A stretch of 64,000 bases of DNA from an uncultured Dorea sp. (GTDB lineage: Bacteria; Bacillota; Clostridia; Lachnospirales; Lachnospiraceae). Below are positions 9,217 to 16,459 of the stretch, in pieces. Under the pieces are notes generated by a model that saw nothing but the letters and a program-made list of their open reading frames with translations, made no database searches and was not told where the DNA came from. Numbering within the stretch: the first letter of the stretch is position 1; every line of letters begins with the position of its first letter. The stretch is taken from assembly GCA_910580235.1 (NCBI GenBank), contig CAJTVU010000005.1:161138-225137 (forward strand), in the 5' to 3' direction. The position numbers were made by a program, and so were the translations under genes.

Positions 9217-9289
9217 CGTGTGGAAGGTCTCGAACACACGCGCCTAAGCAGGCGACAAAGATATCCGGCGGATGTCTTTGTTACCTTCC
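9217..9289. repeat. multi-hairpin palindromic element of unknown class
   Basis: A compact cloverleaf-like fold can be drawn: closing stem GGAAGGT (9222-9228) with ACCTTCC (9283-9289); inside it a hairpin CGCCT/AGGCG (9241-9254) and a long hairpin ACAAAGA-ATCC / GGAT-TCTTTGT (9255-9281, one mismatch). CGTGTG (9217-9222) can also pair with CACACG (9235-9240), competing with the closing stem. On the minus strand the loop reads TTCGAGA, which recalls a tRNA T-loop, but no T-stem forms, so it is not called a tRNA. It lies just outside the element's last gene, where an attachment site or a REP-like structured repeat could be. Confidence 0.5.
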
Positions 9290-9443
9290 CATTACGCCGA
9301 AAGTAGGCGGCAAGCCCTGTGGATCTTGGTTCTGATGGGCTTTGGGGGGACGATTGGTAGTATAACATGAAAAAAAGGGAAAATCAAGTTTTCTAATACC
9401 CATGATGGTTCCGAGGCAATCAAGGTGGCTCTGACACCGATTC
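9290..9443. other. intergenic, no recognised gene
   Basis: No feature I can name. A short open stretch around 9402-9456 in one frame ends at a TAG and has no ribosome-binding site. The region joins the palindromic element to the mosaic pseudogene and is probably degraded mobile-element DNA. Confidence 0.3.
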
Positions 9444-9740
9444 GTGTGGTTTGTTAGAATACATTTTACAGTGTCTTGGAAATCGGTATGCAATAACCGA
9501 TTGGATGATAAACGTCTGAAAGAGGAACAGCCGGACATTTATGAGAAATATAAGCGGATTATTGTATTATACGGTTCTGTTGCAAGAAATGAAAGTACGG
9601 AAGAGATTGTGGATAAAGAGTTATCCGTAATTATTAAGAATAGTTCTTTTCTCAGAGAAAAATCAGATTATGATATTATCTTTATTACAGAGAAAGACTT
9701 TTATGGAGAAGGTTGTCCATGTCAGTTGCTTTTAGGGTGT
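9444..9740 (+). pseudogene. mosaic of YqaJ-, nucleotidyltransferase- and Rpn-like fragments
   Basis: An open stretch with no ribosome-binding site that reads as three joined pieces. At 9474-9557 it gives SWKSVCNNRLDDKRLKEEQP and the following YEKYKR, closely matching the C-terminus of the YqaJ protein at the left of the window. At about 9558-9605 it gives IIVLYGSVARNESTEE, resembling the GSxAR motif of MNT-type nucleotidyltransferases. At about 9663-9716 it gives DYDIIFITEKDFYGEG, matching the Rpn-like protein at 8225. The mosaic suggests deletions and recombination between related accessory genes. I treat it as a relic, not as an expressed protein. Confidence 0.6.
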
Positions 9741-9776
9741 TTTTAAGCTGCTTCAGAGTTGATTAGGGAGTTTTTT

Positions 9777-10811
9777 ATGTTAACGATAACAGAGTATTTG
9801 AAAGGGATTTGTGAAAAATTTGAGGAGCATCGTAATGAAGGAACAGAGAGCATGCGGGGCAGGAAGTCTGGTACGGATCAACTGAAGAATAGAGATCCAA
9901 GGCTTAAATCTGATGGATCATCGCTTTATAGCGATTTAGCATTTCAACAATTGTATCTATTGAAATATGCATATGAATATGGTTTTGAATATTTATCCAT
10001 GTGTGATGAGGTTATAGAAGATTTTGCAGATAAGGAGCAAATTTCTGTTGTATCACTGGGGTGCGGGACGATGCTTGACTATTGGGCGTTAGCCTGTACG
10101 CTTGATGAAAGGGAGATATCACGGCCTGTTATTAAGTATCACGGAATTGATGCGATAAAATGGGATCATAGTTTGGGCGCAGAAGTTAGGGACAAAGATA
10201 AAAAGACATTTAAATTTTCTCAGGAGAGTTTTAAAAATTTTTTTGAAAGGCAGGATAATCGATTCAATACGTATGATATATATTTTTTCCCGAAATCAAT
10301 TAGCGAATTTTCTAAAAATGATATGGAGCTGATGCTGAACAATTTATCTGAAATGGAAAAGAACACAATCTATTTCTGTATTTCTTTGCGGAAGGCAAAA
10401 AAAGGGGTGTCTAATAGTGATGTAAAGAGAGTACAAGATATGATGGATAAATTGGAAGAGGAAAAAACAGGATTTCGTGTAAAAGAGTTTAAATGTATGG
10501 CGGCTACGAAAACGACAGTAGACCAATTGAAAGAACAAGGGCTACGCGTGGAGGTGGAGAAGAATGATGAGTTCATATGGTCAAGTAAGGATGGAGACCC
10601 CAAACGGTTAGATTTGATGCGGTTAGGTGCGAAGAAGTATATTTGGGAGACGGATGTTGCCCAAAATGTTGGAGGATATCCTGAGATTCCTGAAGAGTTG
10701 CTTTACTATATTGAGAAACTGAGAAAAGAGCAGGCAATAGGAAAAGAAGAACAAGCAATGAGAAGGACAACGTATATCTGTGATTTGATAATTAAGTTTG
10801 AAAGAAGATGA
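9777..10811 (+). CDS. SAM-dependent methyltransferase-like protein, role unknown
   Basis: A 344-aa protein whose middle part resembles a class I (Rossmann-fold) methyltransferase: VVSLGCGTMLDYWAL fits motif I (Gly-rich SAM loop), followed by KYHGIDAIKW where the second beta strand and acidic residue would lie. Beyond this I cannot name a family or substrate; the C-terminal third is helical and charged. It has AGGGAG at 9765-9770, 6 bp from ATG 9777; an upstream in-frame TTG at 9759 lacks such spacing. It is AT-rich and isolated between two pseudogenes in the scar region right of the mobile element, so it is probably acquired. It could also be an enzymatically inactive fold relative. Confidence 0.6.
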   Translation: MLTITEYLKGICEKFEEHRNEGTESMRGRKSGTDQLKNRDPRLKSDGSSLYSDLAFQQLYLLKYAYEYGFEYLSMCDEVIEDFADKEQISVVSLGCGTMLDYWALACTLDEREISRPVIKYHGIDAIKWDHSLGAEVRDKDKKTFKFSQESFKNFFERQDNRFNTYDIYFFPKSISEFSKNDMELMLNNLSEMEKNTIYFCISLRKAKKGVSNSDVKRVQDMMDKLEEEKTGFRVKEFKCMAATKTTVDQLKEQGLRVEVEKNDEFIWSSKDGDPKRLDLMRLGAKKYIWETDVAQNVGGYPEIPEELLYYIEKLRKEQAIGKEEQAMRRTTYICDLIIKFERR

Positions 10812-10816
10812 TGCTA

Positions 10817-11140
10817 TGCTTCTAAGTGTTAGCCGTAGAACAGATATTCCAAATTATTATTCGGAATAGTTTTATAATAGAATAACATTGTATTCTGGAC
10901 GAAGAATCTGGAACCAATTACACTTACCGGATTTGGAAATGATATAGAACCTAATGTCCCATATAATAAAGAAGCATATGATTTCGAATTAAATCGATAT
11001 ACATCTAAATGTGTTATCAGTTTTGTCGATATATATACCGAAAACAAAAAAATATGGAGGCAATGAATTCTTATTCTTTACAGGAGAAGGAACTGGCTGC
11101 ATTTGCAGCACAGATAGCATCAATAGCCAAAGGTGATGAT
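10817..11140 (+). pseudogene. degraded DUF1848-family gene
   Basis: Pieces of one protein appear in order but in different frames. ATG at 10817 starts MLLSVSRRTDIPNYYSE and then a stop. Further on IVFWTKNLEP appears, then TLTGFGNDIEPNVP and CVISFVDIYTEN in another frame ending at 11066, then after a further shift NMEAMNSYSLQEKELAAFAA. These blocks match the known order in DUF1848 proteins (SVSRRTDIP, then VFWTKNP, FTLTGYG, CVISFLD). At least one internal stop, internal deletions and frameshifts are present, so it cannot make a normal product. Confidence 0.75.
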
Positions 11141-11343
11141 ATAAATCCTCCGTTGTACACTGAGGGTATGTGGAAATATTACAGAAGATGACAAAATTAC
11201 AAAAAGAGTGGTAAAATCATTAAAGGAATCGCAAGTGGCTCTATGGGATAAGTAGATGGAAGGAAGGGGCGGGGATCTCACCCCCTCTCGCCCCACCGGT
11301 ACATACCTTTCGGCATGCGATGATTTAACAACCTCAAAGTACT
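11141..11343. other. intergenic, gene fragments only
   Basis: A 28-codon open stretch ending at TAG 11253-11255 (TEDDKITKRVVKSLKESQVA) has no start signal and may be the tail of another broken gene. A GC-rich imperfect hairpin around 11262-11298 lies downstream of the leftward AAA+ gene but lacks a T-run, so I do not call it a terminator. Confidence 0.3.
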
Positions 11344-14300
11344 TTACTTTTTATTCAGTTTGCCTGCCGCTTTCAGGATTTCTTTCCCGGTCAGATACTT
11401 TTTCCCGTTCTCCATAACTGCTTTGGCCAGGCGTTCCATCGCATCTTGATTCGCCTTAATAATGCCTGTTGCTTCCTCTAACTGTTCTGATAAAATCCGA
11501 TTAATAAGCTTAATTGCCTTTTCGTTATATTTAAGTTCTTCCTCTCCGATCACAGCCAATCCGATTTCTTCTTCATACATTCCAAACGTACATGCCATAG
11601 CCGTGGCAATGTTTGTAGCATGCGCCAAATCACTGGATGCGCCATGCGTCAGACCGTATTTAAATACCATTTCGGCTGCCCGGCCTCCTAATGCAAGACA
11701 GATTTTCTCCAGATAATATTCTTTAGTAGAATCCTGTTCCTCCGTCTCAGGCAGCACATATCCTCCATGATCCCCTCTTGCCACAATGCTCATATAGGCC
11801 GGGGTTCTGCCATAGTATAGGCTGATTAAGGCGTGCCCTGCCTCGTGATACGCGGTACGCTCTATCTTCTTTGGGGATATATCGACCTTTTCCTCGCCCA
11901 TAATGCATTTTTCAAACATCTCATCAAACAAGTCGTCATCAATAATGCGGTCTGACCGAATCCCTTCCCGTAAAGCCGCCTCAACTACCTGCTCAAGTTT
12001 TGAAGGGCTCCTCCCCTCAGACCTGTCAACAATGCTTTCTATCTTTTCATCTGAAATATTGAACATATCGCCATGCTTTTTGATGTGTTTTTCAAGCAGC
12101 CACCTTCTTCCTTTTTTATCCAAACAGCCCATTTTGAACAATCTGTCAAAACGGCGCAGAAGAGCGAAGTCGATTTTATTTCCGAGATTTGTGGCAGCCA
12201 TGACAAATACCGGCTTACTGTCTACTTTTTTAAATCCATCCATCTCGGTCAGCAATGCGTTCAAGACTGGATTTGGCAAATAAGAGCCTTCCCGTGCCAT
12301 GCCTATGGCATCAATTTCATCAATGAACATGATTGCAGGCGCATATTTTCTTGCGATACGAAATTCATCTTGTACTTTCTGAACGCCTCCATTATACAGC
12401 TCGCTTGCATTGACAGAGAGGAAATTCACTCCAGATTCTGAAGCCACGATCTTTGCCAGGGAGGTCTTTCCGGTCCCACCAGGGCCATACAGCAGGATTC
12501 CCCTTGGCCTTACGCCCTTTTTATTATATTTCTTAGGATTCTGGAGATACTGGATGAAAAATCCAAGCTCTTTTTTTAGATCCTCTGACACATAAATATC
12601 ATCCCAGCTTTTATTTGGACGAAGGCCATCGGACAGCATCGAAGATTTATCTTCGGACTCCACTGCCGTTTCAAGCTTGAAATCAGAAAAAATGATATTT
12701 CCTACATTAGTTTTCTCGTTAAATTCATTTTTCGTCTCATATGTCAGAATCTGATGCCGCACTGCCAATGTCTCCATTACCACTTGACAGCATACGTCCA
12801 GGTAGGCCTGCTCCAGCTGGCTTTCAAACTGTCCGCTCTTAATAAATCCTCCGACCCCCTTTTTCATAAGGGCATTTTTTTCTTTTTCTGTATAGATATG
12901 TCCACGGCTTTCGTCCAGAATATATACAGGGACTTCTGCATCTTCCGATCGAAGCTTTAAGAAGACCTCCCGTCCAATTGTCCTGGCATCCACAACACTC
13001 AGCCCGTTTTCCGCATTTTCAGGGCCATACATGTAATCAATCACTACGAAAAGAACAGTCTCCTTATGGATCATTTCCATAAACTCCTTGATATCCAAAG
13101 TGCTCTTCACGTGTACATTGTTATTTTTTATCCGGCCAATCGGCTTGTACTGCACTGTTCCAAAGACAGGGATTACACAGTCCCTTTCCCCCAGATAAAA
13201 GTCTCTGATTTCCTCTGTGGCGCCTTCAAAGTTGCATTTCCACTCGATGATTCTTCCCTCATCGTTTTTGTCCAGCATCTGCCTATCCTCCAGAAGCTCC
13301 AAAAACTTACGTATTTCCCTGTTTATAAGCTTGCCTGCTACTTTGGAAGCGTTTCTGGCATCGGCGTTTCCGCCTATAGAATATAATATGGTTCTGGCCA
13401 AATCTTCCTTTCCCTGGCTCAGCGTATAGCCATATCTGTCTCTTAGTTTTTTAAAATGATGTTCTATATCTGTCTGCACCAGTTCAAAAATTGTATCTGC
13501 CTTTAAATGATTCAGCATGATAATTGTATGTGAAGACATTCTCGAAAGTATTTCCGGAGGGAAATAGGGCTGCTTTGTTTCCGGATTTATATCCTTCTCC
13601 AACGCGTCTAACAGTACCTTCTCCGAAAGCATTGTGAGATTTTCATTTCGCGCATCAAGATAAAGCTGCCTGCCGGCATTGGTCGTAAAAAAAATGATAG
13701 TGTTTTTAAACGAAATATTTTGCTTAAAATATTTATCCTCGCAGATTCCGTCATCCAAAATCTGTAAGAACAGCCGTATCACGGTAATATGCGCTTTTTC
13801 TATTTCATCAAATAAAAGAATGCATTTTGGGCTTTTAGACACATATTCGGTAAGCTTACCTGGCTCAGAGTCTTTCCATGTCGGGGCAAAGCCAACCAAT
13901 TCTTGCACGGACTCCCCGTTAGAATAGCCTGACATATCAAATTGTTTAAAAGGGATCCCCAATTTGTGGGCAAATTGCTTCACCATAGAAGTCTTCCCAA
14001 CACCCGGAGGCCCTGCTAAAAGGTATGCGCTTCTCGGGCCTCCCTTATTCGGCGTTAAATATGCCTCCAATTCTGTATTAAAATATGCTTCGCTTAGTTT
14101 TTCAATGGCTGCATCTTGTCCAACAATCGGCCCTTTCAGTTCGGTTTTTATGGCATCGGCCTGCATGAAAATCTGACGAATGGAAGCTTCATCCGCTATA
14201 GCCTCAATTTCTGTTGGATTTGGCTTTGGATATAGGCGTAACATCTCCGCCACAAAAGTACTTACGGCTATCGGGTCATATCCAAGTATATTTTCTGCTT

Positions 14301-14835
14301 TTCTGTCACGGTAAATAATAGTCAGCCCGTTTAAATTCGTATCTGAGAGGCAGCTCACTAGTTCCCGCTTGAGGGTTTTCGCAGCCGATGCTTTGGCACG
14401 GCTGCTCTGATCTGGATTTCTAATCGTAAGAATATAATTTTCCATATTTTCTGCCATCTGCCAGTATCCCACCGGTATATCAAGAGTGTTTCTGCTGTCA
14501 TCTACCCATTCGTCATATTCTTCATCAGAAGCCTCGATACTTTCTTCCTCCTTATCGCCGAAGGGCAAAAAGCCGTCTTCCTTCCAGCTGACATCCTCCA
14601 AATAGTCGAAGCTCTCACCCAGATACACCAGATCTCCCAGATATTCTTCCGCTTCTTTTATAGCATACCGCAGGCTACCGGGCACATCTTCCGCCTCATT
14701 CTCCAGCTCGCTTCGATATTCAAAACGGCGGAATTTTGAATTTGGATACTTGTTTGTCTGCTCGGAGCATTTTAGCCATTCATTAAAAATCCCCGTCTTT
14801 CTTCCCCTTTTTACTGCGTAAATCATTTTCTTCAT
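11344..14835 (-). CDS. HBD-ClpB AAA+-REC-like-FtsH AAA+/M41 protease fusion
   Basis: A 1163-aa multidomain protein. Residues 3-48 ([28 protein letters not shown]) resemble the RNase H1 N-terminal hybrid-binding domain. Residues about 235-500 form a ClpA/B-type AAA+ module: Walker A GPPGVGKT at 275-282, Walker B LLFDE ending at 344. Residues 590-680 resemble a receiver domain with Asp600 and Lys666 in the phospho-acceptor and lysine positions. Residues about 740-975 are an FtsH-type AAA+ with Walker A GPGGTGKT (784-791), FIDE (837-840), sensor Asn883 and RRFDR. Residues about 985-1150 are an M41 protease with HEAGH at 997-1001 and third ligand Asp1069. There is no transmembrane segment, unlike FtsH. 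AGAGGAGC precedes the ATG. It is the last gene of the operon after the RNase HIII-like gene (52 bp gap). Domain calls are by motif; function is inferred. Confidence 0.85.
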   Translation of the reverse strand: MKKMIYAVKRGRKTGIFNEWLKCSEQTNKYPNSKFRRFEYRSELENEAEDVPGSLRYAIKEAEEYLGDLVYLGESFDYLEDVSWKEDGFLPFGDKEEESIEASDEEYDEWVDDSRNTLDIPVGYWQMAENMENYILTIRNPDQSSRAKASAAKTLKRELVSCLSDTNLNGLTIIYRDRKAENILGYDPIAVSTFVAEMLRLYPKPNPTEIEAIADEASIRQIFMQADAIKTELKGPIVGQDAAIEKLSEAYFNTELEAYLTPNKGGPRSAYLLAGPPGVGKTSMVKQFAHKLGIPFKQFDMSGYSNGESVQELVGFAPTWKDSEPGKLTEYVSKSPKCILLFDEIEKAHITVIRLFLQILDDGICEDKYFKQNISFKNTIIFFTTNAGRQLYLDARNENLTMLSEKVLLDALEKDINPETKQPYFPPEILSRMSSHTIIMLNHLKADTIFELVQTDIEHHFKKLRDRYGYTLSQGKEDLARTILYSIGGNADARNASKVAGKLINREIRKFLELLEDRQMLDKNDEGRIIEWKCNFEGATEEIRDFYLGERDCVIPVFGTVQYKPIGRIKNNNVHVKSTLDIKEFMEMIHKETVLFVVIDYMYGPENAENGLSVVDARTIGREVFLKLRSEDAEVPVYILDESRGHIYTEKEKNALMKKGVGGFIKSGQFESQLEQAYLDVCCQVVMETLAVRHQILTYETKNEFNEKTNVGNIIFSDFKLETAVESEDKSSMLSDGLRPNKSWDDIYVSEDLKKELGFFIQYLQNPKKYNKKGVRPRGILLYGPGGTGKTSLAKIVASESGVNFLSVNASELYNGGVQKVQDEFRIARKYAPAIMFIDEIDAIGMAREGSYLPNPVLNALLTEMDGFKKVDSKPVFVMAATNLGNKIDFALLRRFDRLFKMGCLDKKGRRWLLEKHIKKHGDMFNISDEKIESIVDRSEGRSPSKLEQVVEAALREGIRSDRIIDDDLFDEMFEKCIMGEEKVDISPKKIERTAYHEAGHALISLYYGRTPAYMSIVARGDHGGYVLPETEEQDSTKEYYLEKICLALGGRAAEMVFKYGLTHGASSDLAHATNIATAMACTFGMYEEEIGLAVIGEEELKYNEKAIKLINRILSEQLEEATGIIKANQDAMERLAKAVMENGKKYLTGKEILKAAGKLNKK

Positions 14836-14887
14836 AATCTGCTCCTCTTATCATAGATGGGGGCTTTTGCCCCATCATCATTATATC

Positions 14888-15742
14888 TTAATCACCGAGA
14901 TCCATCTTTCTCATGTAATAACTCTTTGCGTATTTTTCTAAAAATCCTTCATAGCCCTTTTTTGAAGCCTTTTTCAGCCTCTTGAGCGGTTCCTGAAAAT
15001 TTTCTGAATTGTAGTTCCCGCTGCGATCCAATGGTACGTTTATTCCGTATTCTTCTTCCAACATCTTATCCAATGCATCTACATAAAGATTGGTAAGATA
15101 GTATGCGATGACAGATGCACAGGCTACCGCCGCCACTTGGGAATCTGCCTTTGTGGCGATCACTGCCTGTCCGGCCGGGATATCAATTTCTTTAAGAATT
15201 TTGTCGTGATCTTTTCCATTTTGGAAATCATCTACGACCACATAATCATATGGAAAAGCTCCAGCCAGCGCTTGCAGCACAACCTTATACTCATGTCTTT
15301 GCAGATCGAAGAGATTGCCGGATTTTTTTCTCCCGGAGCCAGGTTCGAATCGTTGGTTAAATTCATGATTTAACAGTATGCTTACTGCAAATGTCGCATA
15401 ATCTGTACGAATGGCTTTTCCTGCTTTGCCCTCAAAATCTTTGTATGAGGTAAATCCTGTTAATTGCTCGCCTATGGAATAAATTTTTTCTTTAGCTTGT
15501 GCATAAGTCTCTCCATAGCCTTTTGAATCTTGCACCTCTGCCTTAATAAGCTTATCTATGTTTTCTGGTCTTATGTAGGCCGCGGCTGTAACCAGAGGCC
15601 TGAAGATCTCTCCTTTACCGGCTTCGTCGCTTCCTATAATACATTTCTTATAGTTCAATTCTTCTAACAGGATTTTATTCCCATCTGCTGTTTCAAGCGT
15701 TCCACTAGCATAGATCTTACGTAATTCATTCACATTGTGCAT
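14888..15742 (-). CDS. RNase HIII/HII-like ribonuclease
   Basis: A 284-aa type 2 RNase H homologue expected to cleave RNA in RNA:DNA hybrids. Motifs in family order: IIGSDEAGKGE (Asp39, Glu40), VQDSKGY (about 70-76, as DSK-L in RNase H2), VVVDDFQN (Asp171/172), and KADSQVAAVACASVIA (Asp200). The four acidic catalytic positions therefore look kept. The GSDEAGKG form is closer to RNase HIII than HII, but the usual ~90-residue N-terminal substrate-binding domain of HIII is reduced to ~30 residues. GGAGGGA precedes ATG 15742. It lies between the receiver gene and the AAA+ protease, which itself seems to carry a hybrid-binding domain, so an accessory rather than housekeeping role is likely. Confidence 0.8.
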   Translation of the reverse strand: MHNVNELRKIYASGTLETADGNKILLEELNYKKCIIGSDEAGKGEIFRPLVTAAAYIRPENIDKLIKAEVQDSKGYGETYAQAKEKIYSIGEQLTGFTSYKDFEGKAGKAIRTDYATFAVSILLNHEFNQRFEPGSGRKKSGNLFDLQRHEYKVVLQALAGAFPYDYVVVDDFQNGKDHDKILKEIDIPAGQAVIATKADSQVAAVACASVIAYYLTNLYVDALDKMLEEEYGINVPLDRSGNYNSENFQEPLKRLKKASKKGYEGFLEKYAKSYYMRKMDLGD

Positions 15743-15778
15743 CGTTTGTCCCTCCTGTTACGACTGGTCATTATTTTG

Positions 15779-16189
15779 TTATTCGTCCGCTAAACTGTCC
15801 TTTTCTAATCCGCCAAGTACCTTCTTAAAATTTGAATCGAGATCATTCAGCTTGCTATACCATATGCTTCCTAATATGTTGGGGATAATGAGATTCAGAG
15901 AAGAGCATACGATGATCGGTATGTCTATCTTTTCTTTTTCCATTCTTTCTATCAGCTTGAATCCCGCCTCCTTGTCTATAATTCCTCCCGATTCCAATGG
16001 ATACTGCATATCTGTCACGATCAAATCAATTTTTTCCTCACCATGATATATTTGTTCCCACAATTTTTGTTGATCCCGCACTGTCATGATATTTCTTATG
16101 CCGTTAAATTTTAAGGCTTTTCGTATATCAATCCCCTTAAAAACATCGTCGTCTACAATGACTGCTTTTATTTTTGATAAGTCCGCCAA
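15779..16189 (-). CDS. stand-alone receiver (REC) domain protein
   Basis: About 136 aa consisting of a single CheY-like receiver: the acidic cluster AVIVDDDVF (numbered 15-17 from the GTG at 16195), phospho-acceptor Asp62 in IVTDMQYPL, Ser98/99 in IIVCSSL, and Lys115. There is no output domain, and no histidine kinase lies next to it. An insertion between the acceptor Asp and the following helix (LESGGIIDKE) is longer than in CheY. The GTG at 16195 abuts the ribosome-binding site, whereas the in-frame TTG at 16189 is 6 bp from GGAGG, so I use 16189. It is first in the three-gene operon; the last gene contains a second REC-like domain, suggesting that the two interact or share an input. Confidence 0.8.
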   Translation of the reverse strand: MADLSKIKAVIVDDDVFKGIDIRKALKFNGIRNIMTVRDQQKLWEQIYHGEEKIDLIVTDMQYPLESGGIIDKEAGFKLIERMEKEKIDIPIIVCSSLNLIIPNILGSIWYSKLNDLDSNFKKVLGGLEKDSLADE

Positions 16190-16231
16190 AATCACCCTCC
16201 ATTGTAAAAATCACTAAAATTTCCCACTATT

Positions 16232-16260
16232 AGTATATGGATTTCTAGCGTTCCAGTCAA
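16232..16260 (-). promoter_or_regulatory. sigma-A-type promoter of the REC-RNase H-AAA+ operon
   Basis: Read on the minus strand: TTGACT (16255-16260), 17-bp spacer, TATACT (16232-16237), about 40 bp from the first gene. This is close to the vegetative consensus, so the operon is probably expressed constitutively at some level. No operator-like inverted repeat is evident. Confidence 0.7.
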
Positions 16261-16367
16261 TCTTTTTTGTCCTCTCTACATTATGGTAAATTATATGTAA
16301 ATTATATGGGAAAAGTTTGCGAGACAGAGACAAACATGGTATATTTAAGGTAAGTTGTATAAAAATC

Positions 16368-16436
16368 TATACCCATCCGGGCATCTCGTAATACATGCCC
16401 CTCACGGGGCGGACGGATGTCGTCTGGCAAGGTATA
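16368..16436 (+). repeat. 69-bp hairpin repeat, copy 1
   Basis: Runs from TATACCCATCCGGGCATC to GGCAAGGTATA with an internal palindrome ATGCCCCTcACGGGGC. It matches, in opposite orientation, the two tandem copies at 32109-32240. It ends 24 bp before the phosphoglucomutase start; if translated it would give a false N-terminal extension (YPSGHLVIHAPHG). Confidence 0.75.
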
Positions 16437-16459
16437 AGAAAGAGATAGGAGTGGTTAAG

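Noticed and set aside
9217..9289. tRNA gene on the minus strand (loop TTCGAGA)
   Set aside because: The bases flanking the T-loop-like sequence do not pair as a T-stem, and no anticodon arm or CCA-ready acceptor stem of normal geometry can be drawn.
8122..9443. Defined attachment-site repeats of the mobile element
   Set aside because: The left boundary is outside the window, so no direct repeat can be verified.
11344..14835. Housekeeping FtsH or ClpB
   Set aside because: No membrane helices, two different AAA+ modules with extra domains, and the normal FtsH is encoded at 43119-44960.
15779..16189. Chemotaxis protein CheY or Spo0F
   Set aside because: No chemotaxis or phosphorelay genes nearby, an unusual insertion after the acceptor Asp, and tight linkage to the RNase H and AAA+ genes.
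16355..16459. N-terminal extension of phosphoglucomutase
   Set aside because: The 35 codons are the hairpin repeat, and the ribosome-binding site AGGAG lies at 16447-16451 inside the would-be extension, well spaced for ATG 16460.
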